DNA of 64,000 bases, taken from the NCBI RefSeq assembly GCF_003574355.1, contig NZ_QWLB01000007.1:1-64000 (forward strand), in the 5' to 3' direction. The translations under genes and the position numbers were made by a program. The notes under the pieces are model-generated. The model was not told the origin of the DNA. It saw only the letters and a list, made by a program, of their open reading frames with translations, and searched no databases. Numbering within the stretch: position 1 is the stretch's first letter; each line of letters starts with the position of its first letter. The DNA comes from Meiothermus granaticius NBRC 107808. Lineage in GTDB: Bacteria > Deinococcota > Deinococci > Deinococcales > Thermaceae. Shown piece by piece: positions 43,609-52,378 of this stretch.

Positions 43609-46600
43609 GTGACCGAGTTCAGTAAAGCATATCCTGGTATACCAAATGGCCGAGACGCCTGCGGGATCATTGCGGTCGTGGAGAAAAGTGCCAAGCCCAG
43701 CCATTCCAACGTGCAACGGGCCCTCGACAGCCTCTACAAAATGGCCCACCGAGCGGGGCTAATTCGAGGGGAGGGGGATGGGACCGGCATCCAAACCGAC
43801 CTTCCCCGGGAGCTTTGGGCGAGCTATCTTTATGAGGCCGGGCTGGATAGCAATCTAGCCCAGAACCCACGCTTTTTCGTGGGGCACTTCTTTGTGCCCC
43901 GGAGCGAAGGGGCCCGGGTGCAGGAGCTCTTTGACCTGTTTCGGGTAGAGGGCAGCAAGCGTGGGATCAAACTCCTCACCGAGCGCAAAGGAGAGACCAA
44001 CGCCCGGGTGCTGGGCCCGGTGGGCAGGCGCACGGAGCCCCTGTTTTATCAGGTTGCGGGGCTCTCCAGCGATGGGGATGGGCCACTGTGGGAGCTGGGG
44101 GTTTTGCTCGAGCAGCGTTTCCCCGTCCATGTGGTCTCGCTCTCAACGGCCAGCGTGGTGTACAAGGTGCGGGGCTCGGCTGAAATCCTGAAGCGCTATT
44201 TTCCTGAGCTTTCTCGAGCCGAGTTCAAATCGGCCATCACCCTAGGCCACAATCGCTACTCCACCAACACCATGAGCACATTTGAGGCGGTGCAGCCATT
44301 TGGTTTGCTCGGCCATAACGGTGAGATCAACACCATCGAGCGCCTGCGCCGGGAGGGGACTTTCCTGGGGATCCCGCTCACCGGAGGTTCAGACTCGCAG
44401 GATTTGAACCGGATGCTGGAGGGGTTGCTCTATCGTTTTGGGCTTTCCCTGCCTGAGGCCATAGACCTCACCTTCCCGCCGATTCTAGGGGAGATCAAGA
44501 ACTACAGCCCGGCCCTGCAAGACCTCTACATGAATCTGCGCCAGCGCTTGGGGGCCTTGGCCCAAGGCCCGGCGGCATTGGTGACCCGTCACCGTGAGGA
44601 GGCGGTTTTCGCCACCGATGCGATGGGGTTGCGCCCGCTATGGTTTGTGGAAACCGAGGAGGAGTACGTTTTCAGCAGCGAGCGTGGGGTATTCACCGTT
44701 GAGGAGTTTGTGGGGGAGCCACGCCCTTTCGCCCCCGGGGAGAAGGCCTATCTGCGCTTGACCCCTGATGGTGCCCGGTTGTTCCCTTATGATCGCCACC
44801 AGCGGTTGGTGCTGGAGCGCATACTTTCCAAGGCTCATAGCCTCGAGGGCTACGCCGCCCACCTTGGAGGCCCCCGCTATGAATCCATACCCCCGCTTGC
44901 TGGCGGCAGCGAGGCCGCAGTTGAGGAAAAGCCGGCCCCGCCGAGCCTCAACCTCGAGCGGGCCTATGGCTGGGATCGGTGGGATGCAGGGTACCTCGAG
45001 GCCTTGAGCGAGAGCGGCAACGAGCCGATTGGCTCGCTGGGGTACGATGGACCCATTGCTGCTCTAAACCCTGAGAAGCCCAACCTCTCGGAGTTCCTCA
45101 AAGAGACGGTGGCGGTCGTCACCAACCCGGCAATTGACCGCGAGCGCGAGATTGAACACTTCTCGACCCGCACCCTCCTGGGGCGCCGCCCGCTTCCCGA
45201 TGGGCGTGGGGCCGGGCATGTGGAAGAGCTGGTGGTGCCGGTATTGCTCGAGGAAACGGCCCCGAGTGTGGCCGCCATCGTCCAAGGTCAGGGCACGCTT
45301 ACCCATGAAGAGGCCCTTCGGCGCTTCCAGCATGTGATCATTCCGCTGCAGTTCTCGATTGAGGAGGGGGTTGCGGCTGGGCTCAAGCGCCTCCAAGAGA
45401 CCGCCATAGAGGCTGCTCGGGGTGGGGCGGAGCTGATCGTTTTGTCGGACCGCCAGGCCTTCGAGGGTGGGGTTTGGTTGGATGCCTACTTGGCGCTTTC
45501 AGCGGTAGGGAGGGCCCTCGAGGAGGCTCGAGACCCTGAGGGAATCAGCCTGCGCCGCCGCACCTCGATCCTGGTTCACTCCGGTGGGGTTCGCAACCTG
45601 CACGATGTGGCGGTTTGCTTGGGTTTGGGCGCGGATGCGGTGACCCCCTGGTTGATGGCGCATAAAGCCCAGGCCCTCAGGGGAACCCTAGGACTCCAAA
45701 ACCTTCTCGAGGGCCTCAAGAAGGGCTTGGAAAAGGTCATCTCGACCATGGGCATCCACGAGGTGCGCGGGTATGGGCGCATCTTCAGCGCCATTGGGCT
45801 CAAGCCGGATCTGGCCGAAATCTTGGGGGTTCGCAACTTCCTGGGTTCGGAGCAGGCCGGGTACGGGTTGCATGAGCTCGAGCGCACCGCCCTCGAGCGC
45901 CTGAACTGGCTGCATGCCGAGAAGGTGTTGCCGGCCAAGGACTTCCGCTTTAACTCGCGCATCTTCAAGGCCGCGATGGAGGTCTCTGCGGGGGAGTCGC
46001 CCTATGAGCACTTTCAGGAAAAGGTGCGGGGACTCGAGCACGAGTCCCCGGTGGCGGCCCGCCAGCTTTTGGGAGTGCGGTTCCTCGATAAATCCGAGGT
46101 GGGCCCCGAAGAGGTGGACCTAAGTGTGGGGGGGCATTCGCTGCCCTTTGTCATCACCGCAATGAGCTTTGGCTCCCAGGGGGAGGCCAGCTTCCGGGCC
46201 TATGTCGAGGCGGTACAACAGCTCAACATGGTCTGCATCAACGGCGAGGGGGGAGAGATCCCCGATATGCTGGGCAAATACACCCACTGGCGCGGTCAGC
46301 AGGTGGCCTCTGGGCGCTTCGGGGCGCATGCGTACATGCTGAACTCCGCTGGGTTTATTGAGATCAAGATTGGGCAGGGAGCCAAGCCCGGCGAGGGGGG
46401 GCATCTGCCGGGTAAGAAGGTCACCGCTAAGGTGGCTGCGGCGCGCAATGCCGTACCCGGTGTGGATTTGATCTCGCCTTCGAACAACCATGACCTATAC
46501 TCCATCGAGGACCTGGCCCAGCTGATCGAGGAACTAAAGACGATCAACCCCAAGGCCAAGGTCTCGGTCAAGGTTCCGGTGATCCCAGGAATTGGCACCA

Positions 46601-48108
46601 TCGCGGTGGGGATCGCCAAAGCGGGAGCGGACGTCATTGCGCTTTCAGGATTCGAGGGCGGTACGGGGGCGGCAAGGTGGCATGCGCTCAAGTATGCCGG
46701 TATGCCGGTTGAACTGGGGGTGCGCCGGGCCCACCGAGCCCTGGTGCGCGCGGGGATGCGGGACCGGGTGGAGCTTTGGGCCGATGGAGGCCTCAAAACT
46801 GCCTATGATGTTTTGCGCATGGCCCTGCTGGGGGCCGATCGGGTGGGGATGGCGACCATGGCGATGGTGGCCATCGGTTGTACCATTTGCCGGCAGTGCC
46901 AGATGGATACCTGCCATGTGGGGATTGCTACCCAGATTGAAACCCTCGAGCAGGCCCAGTCCCACGGCCTCAAGCGCTTCGTGCCCCAAGACCGCGAACG
47001 GGCGGTGGAGCAGTTGGTCGCCTTTTTCTCGGCCAAAGCTGCCGAATTGCGCAAGCTGGTGGCCGCTCTGGGCGCGACCTCGCTCAAGGAGTTGGTTGGG
47101 CGCAGCGATCTGCTGTTCCAGGAAGCCCACACCGAAGCGCTGGACCTCTCCTACTTCTTTGCCCCGGTTTCCGCTCCGGAGTGGCTCGAGGAGCGCTCGG
47201 CGCATGTCCTGCGCAAGCCGCTCAACCAGCTCACCCGCAGCATCACCGAGGTGGTGACGGAGGCTTATGCCGAAGGGGGGCGCGAGCTCCTGTTCCAAGA
47301 GGGGCCTGTAGGCAGCACCGATCGGGCCCTGGGAACCCACCTGGCCGGTGAGATTGCCCGCCGCCGGTTGTATGGCAAAGGCTGGGAAGCCAAGGTGGAG
47401 CTCCGCTTTGATGCGGGTTCGGTGGCCGGTAACGGTATGGCGGCCTTCAACGTGGAGGGGCTCGAGGTCATCGTCGAAGGCGGGGCTCAGGACGGCATCG
47501 CCAAGAACGCGTATGGCGGCAGAGTGGCCATCCTCAAAGGACGCAACCCCTTTGGGCAGTACGTAGACGGCAGTGTGGGCAAATCCTTTGCCTATGGAGC
47601 TATCGGAGGGATGTTGATTGTAGAGGGGCAGGCCGATAGCCGCTTCTGCATTCGTCTTTCAGGGGCCGATGTGGTGCTGGCGGGGGAGCCCGAGCGTCCC
47701 GTACAGGATGAGCTGGGGAACATCGCCGCGAGGGCCCAGGCCAAGGGCTTTGCCTTCGAGTACATGACCCGGGGCCGGGCAGTGGTGCTGGGTGACCCCG
47801 GCCCCTGGATTTGCTCAGGAATGACCGGTGGGCGCGTCTATCTGCGCTACTGGAAGGAGATGGGCCTCACCGAGGAAGCGATGCGCCGCCGGTTGGCGAA
47901 GGGAGCCAAGGTGGTGGTGCAGCCCCTCGACGAACGAGGAATAGCCGACGTACGCGAGCTGATGAGCGCTTACTTGGATGCCCTGCGGGAGGCCGAGCGC
48001 GACGAAAAAGCCGAGCGCTTGCTGCGCTTGCTGGCCGACCCGGCCCTGCACTTCCGCATGGTCGTACCCGCCAATCAGCAGGTAGTTCAGGAGGTCAGCA
48101 CCGAATAG
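43609..48108 (+). CDS. gltB: Glutamate synthase large (alpha) subunit
   Basis: A 1499-residue enzyme that makes glutamate from glutamine and 2-oxoglutarate. After a short propeptide of about 17 residues, Cys18 in DACGIIA is the N-terminal nucleophile of the class II glutaminase domain (to about residue 400). A central domain, the FMN-binding synthase domain (about 800-1180, with MSFGSQGEAS and SGFEGGTGAARW), the 3Fe-4S motif CTICRQCQMDTC (C-x5-C-x4-C) and a GXGXG beta-helix domain at the C terminus follow. GTG at 43609 has GGAGG 5 nt upstream. The small subunit gltD is not adjacent. Length matches the NADPH-type subunit. Confidence 0.93.
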   Translation: MTEFSKAYPGIPNGRDACGIIAVVEKSAKPSHSNVQRALDSLYKMAHRAGLIRGEGDGTGIQTDLPRELWASYLYEAGLDSNLAQNPRFFVGHFFVPRSEGARVQELFDLFRVEGSKRGIKLLTERKGETNARVLGPVGRRTEPLFYQVAGLSSDGDGPLWELGVLLEQRFPVHVVSLSTASVVYKVRGSAEILKRYFPELSRAEFKSAITLGHNRYSTNTMSTFEAVQPFGLLGHNGEINTIERLRREGTFLGIPLTGGSDSQDLNRMLEGLLYRFGLSLPEAIDLTFPPILGEIKNYSPALQDLYMNLRQRLGALAQGPAALVTRHREEAVFATDAMGLRPLWFVETEEEYVFSSERGVFTVEEFVGEPRPFAPGEKAYLRLTPDGARLFPYDRHQRLVLERILSKAHSLEGYAAHLGGPRYESIPPLAGGSEAAVEEKPAPPSLNLERAYGWDRWDAGYLEALSESGNEPIGSLGYDGPIAALNPEKPNLSEFLKETVAVVTNPAIDREREIEHFSTRTLLGRRPLPDGRGAGHVEELVVPVLLEETAPSVAAIVQGQGTLTHEEALRRFQHVIIPLQFSIEEGVAAGLKRLQETAIEAARGGAELIVLSDRQAFEGGVWLDAYLALSAVGRALEEARDPEGISLRRRTSILVHSGGVRNLHDVAVCLGLGADAVTPWLMAHKAQALRGTLGLQNLLEGLKKGLEKVISTMGIHEVRGYGRIFSAIGLKPDLAEILGVRNFLGSEQAGYGLHELERTALERLNWLHAEKVLPAKDFRFNSRIFKAAMEVSAGESPYEHFQEKVRGLEHESPVAARQLLGVRFLDKSEVGPEEVDLSVGGHSLPFVITAMSFGSQGEASFRAYVEAVQQLNMVCINGEGGEIPDMLGKYTHWRGQQVASGRFGAHAYMLNSAGFIEIKIGQGAKPGEGGHLPGKKVTAKVAAARNAVPGVDLISPSNNHDLYSIEDLAQLIEELKTINPKAKVSVKVPVIPGIGTIAVGIAKAGADVIALSGFEGGTGAARWHALKYAGMPVELGVRRAHRALVRAGMRDRVELWADGGLKTAYDVLRMALLGADRVGMATMAMVAIGCTICRQCQMDTCHVGIATQIETLEQAQSHGLKRFVPQDRERAVEQLVAFFSAKAAELRKLVAALGATSLKELVGRSDLLFQEAHTEALDLSYFFAPVSAPEWLEERSAHVLRKPLNQLTRSITEVVTEAYAEGGRELLFQEGPVGSTDRALGTHLAGEIARRRLYGKGWEAKVELRFDAGSVAGNGMAAFNVEGLEVIVEGGAQDGIAKNAYGGRVAILKGRNPFGQYVDGSVGKSFAYGAIGGMLIVEGQADSRFCIRLSGADVVLAGEPERPVQDELGNIAARAQAKGFAFEYMTRGRAVVLGDPGPWICSGMTGGRVYLRYWKEMGLTEEAMRRRLAKGAKVVVQPLDERGIADVRELMSAYLDALREAERDEKAERLLRLLADPALHFRMVVPANQQVVQEVSTE

Positions 48109-48177
48109 CGCCGACCTCGAGGATGTACCGAAACCGTTGGGGTTACCTGGGCATTCCCAAATCGGCTGGCTTTGGAC

Positions 48178-49554
48178 TCAGCTTTTGGCAGGGGTCATCT
48201 TGATCCCCAGCTGCTTGTTGATGAGCCATTGCTGTCCCACGCTGATGATGGTTGAAAGTACCCAGTAAAGGGTGACCCCGGCTGGAAAGCTAAAGAGCAG
48301 GAAGGCAAACACCAAGTTCATCAGGATGCCCTGGCGCAGGGTGTCGCGGTTGCCGGCTGAGGAAAGCCATGTCGAGGCCAGCAAGACCAAGATGTAAAGC
48401 ACAGGCAGGATATAGAGTGGATCGGGCAGGGCCAGATCTGGCACCCATAAAAAGCCCTGGCCGAACTCGTAGCCCACGATAATTCGGTACATCAAGAAAA
48501 GGATTGGCATTTGCAGCAAGAGCGGCAAGCATCCGGCTAAGGGATTGATCTTGTGCTCCTGATAGAGCTTCATGGTTTCTTCTTGCTGCTTCTCCTTGTT
48601 GTCTTTGTACTTCTCCTGAATTTTCTTCATCAGCGGCTGGATCTTTTGCATCTCCGCCATGCTTTTGTACTGCTGGTGCATCAAGGGCCACATCAGCAGG
48701 CGTAGCAACACGGTCACGATCACGATGGCCAACACCCAGCTGCCCCCCGCGATCTTGTGCGACTCTTCCAAAACCCACAGCAGTCCCAGTGAAATCTGGC
48801 CCCAGATGTTGGGCTGGAAGAGCCCAGGCAGGCTGTAGAAATGCTCGACGTGCAGCCGTACTAACTCATTGGCTCCACCATAGACCTTGAGGTTGAGGCC
48901 TCCCGCAGGGATTTGGATCTCGGCAATTCCAGCCCCGTTCACCACGCTCATCTTGATGTTGGTGGGGCTGGAAGGCCGGACCACCATGGCAAACCCGGAC
49001 TTGGCTTGGGTTTGCCAGGAGACGTAGGTGGCCAGCCCGCTACCCGAAGCGGTGGGCTGCTGGCTGCCCTGAGCCAACCACTTCGTAACGGGGGTGGTGG
49101 TGTGGTCAATTCCGGTCCAGGTCAGGGTACGCGCGGTAGGGGTCTTGACATCCACGTCTATGGTCAGATAGCGCGGATGGATGGAGTAAGTCAGTACCGT
49201 GGGGCCTTGGATGAAACGGGCGATAAAGTCTGCATTGGGATCGTTGGGATCGCTGCGGAGAAACTCGCTTTTCTCTGGCTTGAAGTCGGAGAGGGTTCCG
49301 GGCAGGGTGATGCCCTCCTTGACCAGATTGGCAGCGCGACCATAGTTCCCCTTGAAATCCTGAGCTCGGGTGGTCTTGACAAACCATCCCACGATCTGGC
49401 CTTGCTCATTAAAGGCAATGTCGGCTAGGTTGGTGACAGCCACCTGCTCCACCTTGCCATCGGCGTTGATATCCTGTTGTCGCCACTCCGGCTTGAGGGC
49501 GAAGGCGGGAGCGAAAAAGACAGCCAAACTAACCAACCACAACCAACGTTTCAT
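48178..49554 (-). CDS. yidC: Membrane protein insertase YidC/Oxa1
   Basis: A 458-residue insertase. It begins with a signal-anchor helix, then a periplasmic domain of roughly 200 residues (Gram-negative type), followed by the conserved five-helix core with MLMWPLMHQQYKSMAEMQKIQP and KINPLAGCLPLLLQMPILFLMYR (recognisable from QQYKSM and INPLAGCLP). It lies directly after yidD (TGAATG junction) in the conserved order rpmH-rnpA-yidD-yidC. The periplasmic domain is shorter than that of E. coli. It converges with gltB. Confidence 0.93.
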   Translation of the reverse strand: MKRWLWLVSLAVFFAPAFALKPEWRQQDINADGKVEQVAVTNLADIAFNEQGQIVGWFVKTTRAQDFKGNYGRAANLVKEGITLPGTLSDFKPEKSEFLRSDPNDPNADFIARFIQGPTVLTYSIHPRYLTIDVDVKTPTARTLTWTGIDHTTTPVTKWLAQGSQQPTASGSGLATYVSWQTQAKSGFAMVVRPSSPTNIKMSVVNGAGIAEIQIPAGGLNLKVYGGANELVRLHVEHFYSLPGLFQPNIWGQISLGLLWVLEESHKIAGGSWVLAIVIVTVLLRLLMWPLMHQQYKSMAEMQKIQPLMKKIQEKYKDNKEKQQEETMKLYQEHKINPLAGCLPLLLQMPILFLMYRIIVGYEFGQGFLWVPDLALPDPLYILPVLYILVLLASTWLSSAGNRDTLRQGILMNLVFAFLLFSFPAGVTLYWVLSTIISVGQQWLINKQLGIKMTPAKS

Positions 49555-49821
49555 TCATTCCTCCATTTTTTGCACGCCGTCTAAAGGATTCCAGCGAATC
49601 CTGGGGCGCTGGCTGGGTACATAATCTAGGCCACCGGGGTGAAAAGGGTGACACTTCAGAATTCTGCGTACTGCCAGATAAGTGCCCCACAGGGCACCGT
49701 GGCGCTCTACGGCCTCGAGGGCATAACAGCTACAGCTCGGATAAAAACGACAAGTAGGCGGCTTCAGCGGCGAGATAAAGCGCCGGTAGAAGCGGATACC
49801 GCCCATCAGCAGTTGTTTCAC
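49555..49821 (-). CDS. yidD: Membrane protein insertion efficiency factor YidD
   Basis: An 88-residue protein with the family pattern [24 protein letters not shown] and [14 protein letters not shown], containing three conserved Cys. YidD helps YidC-dependent insertion. It lies between rnpA and yidC; its stop abuts the yidC start. Confidence 0.93.
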   Translation of the reverse strand: MKQLLMGGIRFYRRFISPLKPPTCRFYPSCSCYALEAVERHGALWGTYLAVRRILKCHPFHPGGLDYVPSQRPRIRWNPLDGVQKMEE

Positions 49822-49869
49822 AAACCAGGCTCCAAGGTCAGGTATTAAGGTAGAGCAAGCCGACCCGCG

Positions 49870-50199
49870 CTATTGTACCAGCCCACTCTTTTTTAAAGCA
49901 TGGCTTAGGTCGCGGAGCAACTCCCAATATGTGGCGCTTGCGGCTTCGGGCTGAGCGGTGATCACTGCCTCGCAAGGGGGTAGATACATCTGGCGTAGCA
50001 TCTCCCGCAGGCGGCGCCGTATTTTGTTCCGCACCACCGCTTTTCCAACCTTTTTTGAGACCACGATTCCGATGCGTACAGGATTTCTTACCGTAGGTCG
50101 CAGGGGAAACCAGCGCACCGAGACCAGCCTGCCTCGTCCAGCCCGCCCGGCCCGGATGCGCTGAAAGGCTTTCTCGCCTTTGAGAGAGGAAAAAGGCAT
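49870..50199 (-). CDS. rnpA: Ribonuclease P protein component
   Basis: A 109-residue basic protein that binds RNase P RNA and helps pre-tRNA 5' processing. The RNR motif VVRNKIRRRLRE and VSKKVGKAV are diagnostic. The frame upstream of the ATG at 50199 is closed by a stop five codons away, so the long N-terminal extension overlapping rpmH reported for Thermus is absent here. A terminator-like hairpin separates it from rpmH. Confidence 0.92.
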   Translation of the reverse strand: MPFSSLKGEKAFQRIRAGRAGRGRLVSVRWFPLRPTVRNPVRIGIVVSKKVGKAVVRNKIRRRLREMLRQMYLPPCEAVITAQPEAASATYWELLRDLSHALKKSGLVQ

Positions 50200-50214
50200 A
50201 TGGGCGCACCCTTA

Positions 50215-50240
50215 GAAAAATCCTCCCCGATTCGGGGAGG
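50215..50240 (-). terminator. Terminator/attenuator between rpmH and rnpA
   Basis: On the minus strand the palindrome CCTCCCCGA-A-TCGGGGAGG (50240-50222) is followed by ATTTTT. It starts 19 nt after the rpmH stop and ends 16 nt before the rnpA ATG. A leaky terminator here would give more L34 than RNase P protein. Confidence 0.75.
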
Positions 50241-50258
50241 AAGCTCAGCTCGAGCCGC

Positions 50259-50417
50259 TTAGCGTTTGAGCTGGGGCTCGCTCGAGACGGTCAACTTGAC
50301 GCGGCCCCGGGCGCGGCGCCTTGCCAAAACCTTACGGCCATTAGCGGTCTTCATGCGCGCACGGAAGCCGTGGGTTTTGGCTCGCTTGCGCTTATTGGGT
50401 TGCCAGGTGCGTTTCAT
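50259..50417 (-). CDS. rpmH: 50S ribosomal protein L34
   Basis: Too short for ordinary ORF lists: 52 residues beginning [18 protein letters not shown] with [19 protein letters not shown], the unmistakable L34 sequence. It has a slightly longer C terminus (SSEPQLKR) than E. coli L34. A GGAGGAG site lies 3 nt upstream of the ATG at 50417. The conserved cluster rpmH-rnpA-yidD-yidC follows; dnaA, often upstream, is not present in the window. Confidence 0.95.
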   Translation of the reverse strand: MKRTWQPNKRKRAKTHGFRARMKTANGRKVLARRRARGRVKLTVSSEPQLKR

Positions 50418-50465
50418 GACTCCTCCGAAAACAATCTGCCCCGACTCGGGTCAGGCAACCCTAAA

Positions 50466-50494
50466 AGTGTAGCACATGCTGGGGCAGAGGCAAA
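50466..50494 (-). promoter_or_regulatory. Promoter of rpmH
   Basis: TTTGCC (50494-50489), 17 nt, TACACT (50471-50466) with an upstream TGC making an extended -10. The leader of about 41 nt contains a CCCGA-G-TCGGG hairpin before the ribosome site. Confidence 0.6.
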
Positions 50495-50527
50495 CCCCAA
50501 GGGGTTGACGGGTTTTGCTGTCCTAGA

Positions 50528-50556
50528 TTGCTAAGCCCTGTTGGGGGCGCTATACT
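50528..50556 (+). promoter_or_regulatory. Promoter of the tRNA-Arg gene
   Basis: TTGCTA (50528-50533) and TATACT (50551-50556) are 17 nt apart, ending 10 nt before the tRNA 5' end. Confidence 0.7.
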
Positions 50557-50566
50557 GCTTCGGCAT

Positions 50567-50642
50567 GGCCCTGTAGCTCAGTGGATAGAGCACCCGCCTT
50601 CTAAGCGGAAAGTCGCAGGTTCGAATCCTGCCGGGGCCGCCA
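50567..50642 (+). tRNA. tRNA-Arg (anticodon TCT)
   Basis: A 76-nt cloverleaf: acceptor GGCCCTG pairs with CGGGGCC, D stem GCTC/GAGC, anticodon stem CCCGC/GCGGA with loop CTTCTAA (anticodon TCT, reading AGA), T arm GCAGG-TTCGAAT-CCTGC, discriminator G and genome-encoded CCA. The outermost anticodon-stem pair is a C-A mismatch. Confidence 0.95.
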
Positions 50643-50679
50643 AGGAATGGCTCGTGGGCGGATGAAAATTGAAACCGGA

Positions 50680-50702
50680 GGCTTCCCTTTAGGAAAAGCC
50701 AA
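50680..50702 (-). terminator. Weak hairpin, possible terminator of the leftward catabolic operon
   Basis: On the minus strand GGCTTTTCC-TAAA-GGGAAGCC folds imperfectly (one bulge) and a T-rich stretch follows about 6-14 nt later. It lies between the last operon gene (ending at 50777) and the tRNA gene. The rest of 50643-50776 shows nothing recognisable. Confidence 0.3.
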
Positions 50703-50776
50703 GAGGCCTTGACGGGCAGCTTTGTGACGATGAATCCTGGTCAGGTCTACCGCTTTGCCAACGAGACGGACCCGCC

Positions 50777-52378
50777 CTAGCCCCGGTGCAACTCCTCGGC
50801 CACCCAGCCCACCGGTAGCGAGCCAAAGGAGAGCAGTCGGTCGTGGAAGGCGCGGGGCTCCCCACCGACCGCTTGTCTGAGTTGGCGGATGGCCTGGGTG
50901 CCGAGCCAGTACATGAGCCGGGTAGCTGGGTAGATGGAGTTGCGGGTGGTTTCAGCCCAGACCCGCCCCTCCGCCATCCCCACCGCCTCGAGGTAGAAGC
51001 GACGCACCTGCTCGAGCCCCCAGGTGCCGCGATGTAGCCGGATATCGGCCAGGCCCATGGCTGCGTTGCGCAGCTCGGCATGCTTGAGCATCAGCTGCTC
51101 CTGGGGGGTGTAAAAGCCTTCGGCCTCCTTCATGAGGTCTTGAACGTAACAAGCCCAGCCCTCAATCATCGTCCCGCCGGACAGAAAGGCGATCCCCGAG
51201 GCGCAGTCGGTTCCAGCCAGCTGACCCAAGCGCACACCAGAAGCCCTGGCACGGGCGTTTTGGGTGTGGTGGCCGATGGACCCATGATGAACCACGTGGG
51301 TGATCTTGATGCTGGCGAGATTTTGTCCGCGCAGGTAGGCCTCGAGGGGATCTGCTGGAGGAAAAACCCAGTAAGGGCTTCCCGAGCCGGCACGTCCGGC
51401 GGGAGGGGAGCGGTAAAAGAGAAAATAAAGATCTCCGGCCAGACTTCGAGCCCATTCGGGCAGGGTTTGGAAGGTCAGGCCGTATTCCCGAGCCGGGGTC
51501 ACCAGTCCAGCGGCCTCGGCGGCCTCGAGGGCCTGCTGGTTCCAGAATTCGTAGGTTGGGATGACCCCCTCCAGGGGGGGATGTTGGTTTTCCAGAGCCG
51601 CCAGTTGTTCGCGCCAGCCGCGAGAAGCGTCTAGCCTGGCGGCCATGGCCTCGAGCTCGCTTTGGTATTGCTCGAAGCCTTCCAGCGCCAGCCGTTCTGC
51701 TTCTTGGGGGCCAAAGGGCAGCCCATGGGCCTCGCGCATTAGAAACTCAAGGTACTCCTCACCGCTGGCGGGGTTTGCCTCTGGGTGATGCTCGAGATTG
51801 GCCGTAAACTGGCGAACCGATGCCAAGGCAGACCGTATGGGGGGCTCGAGGGCCTCCGACCAAAGGGGATGCAGCCGCAATCCCTGTTCCAAGAGCCGAA
51901 CGATTGCGCCGCACTCGAGCCTAGCCCGCCTCACCCAGTCGCGGGGGATGGCCCGCTGGCCCAGCCAGGACTGGGCCGAGGCGAGAAACCCTGGAATGGC
52001 CTCGAGCCGCTGCCGCAAGGAGTCAGGATGGCGGGGCGGATCGCTGGGCAAGAGCAGCGAGATGATCCCGAAGGCGGTTTCCCCGGTATACCAGGTGGGG
52101 TTGTGGAAGCGCGGACGATGCTGAAGCTCCCGAATGGCCACGTGAACTTGAGCCCGCAGCATTTTGAGCTCCAACCGTTCCGCACTCGAGGATCCCGCGG
52201 GCAGACGCCCCGCTTCCTGCGCCAGCCGGCTCAGCATGGAGTGTTCGCGCTCGAGGGCCTCGGTATCCGCCGGAGGCAGGCGACCGTCGTGTCCATCCAA
52301 GCCCATGAAGGTTGCATCTACCGGATGAAACTCGGCATGCAGCCTCAGGAATTGCTCGACCAGGACAGCTAGGCTCAA
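50777..52378 (-). CDS. DUF885 family protein lacking the catalytic Glu
   Basis: A 533-residue protein of the DUF885 family, putative metallopeptidases of the gluzincin type. The C-terminal EGWACYVQDL and LRRFYLEAVG-like segments fit. Where active members have HExxPGH, this protein reads HHGSIGH (around residues 362-368), so the Glu and Pro are replaced while the flanking His are kept. The start is TTG at 52378, overlapping the stop of the Gfo/Idh gene (TTGA); longer in-frame starts would lie inside that gene. It may be an inactive partner or an altered enzyme. Confidence 0.75.
   Translation of the reverse strand: MSLAVLVEQFLRLHAEFHPVDATFMGLDGHDGRLPPADTEALEREHSMLSRLAQEAGRLPAGSSSAERLELKMLRAQVHVAIRELQHRPRFHNPTWYTGETAFGIISLLLPSDPPRHPDSLRQRLEAIPGFLASAQSWLGQRAIPRDWVRRARLECGAIVRLLEQGLRLHPLWSEALEPPIRSALASVRQFTANLEHHPEANPASGEEYLEFLMREAHGLPFGPQEAERLALEGFEQYQSELEAMAARLDASRGWREQLAALENQHPPLEGVIPTYEFWNQQALEAAEAAGLVTPAREYGLTFQTLPEWARSLAGDLYFLFYRSPPAGRAGSGSPYWVFPPADPLEAYLRGQNLASIKITHVVHHGSIGHHTQNARARASGVRLGQLAGTDCASGIAFLSGGTMIEGWACYVQDLMKEAEGFYTPQEQLMLKHAELRNAAMGLADIRLHRGTWGLEQVRRFYLEAVGMAEGRVWAETTRNSIYPATRLMYWLGTQAIRQLRQAVGGEPRAFHDRLLSFGSLPVGWVAEELHRG

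Noticed and set aside
49838-50209. Alternative 123-residue frame over rnpA.
   Set aside because: It does not contain the RNase P protein motifs, which are in the 49870-50199 frame.
50418-50776. Replication origin next to rpmH.
   Set aside because: No dnaA gene and no cluster of DnaA boxes (TTATCCACA-like) is visible here.
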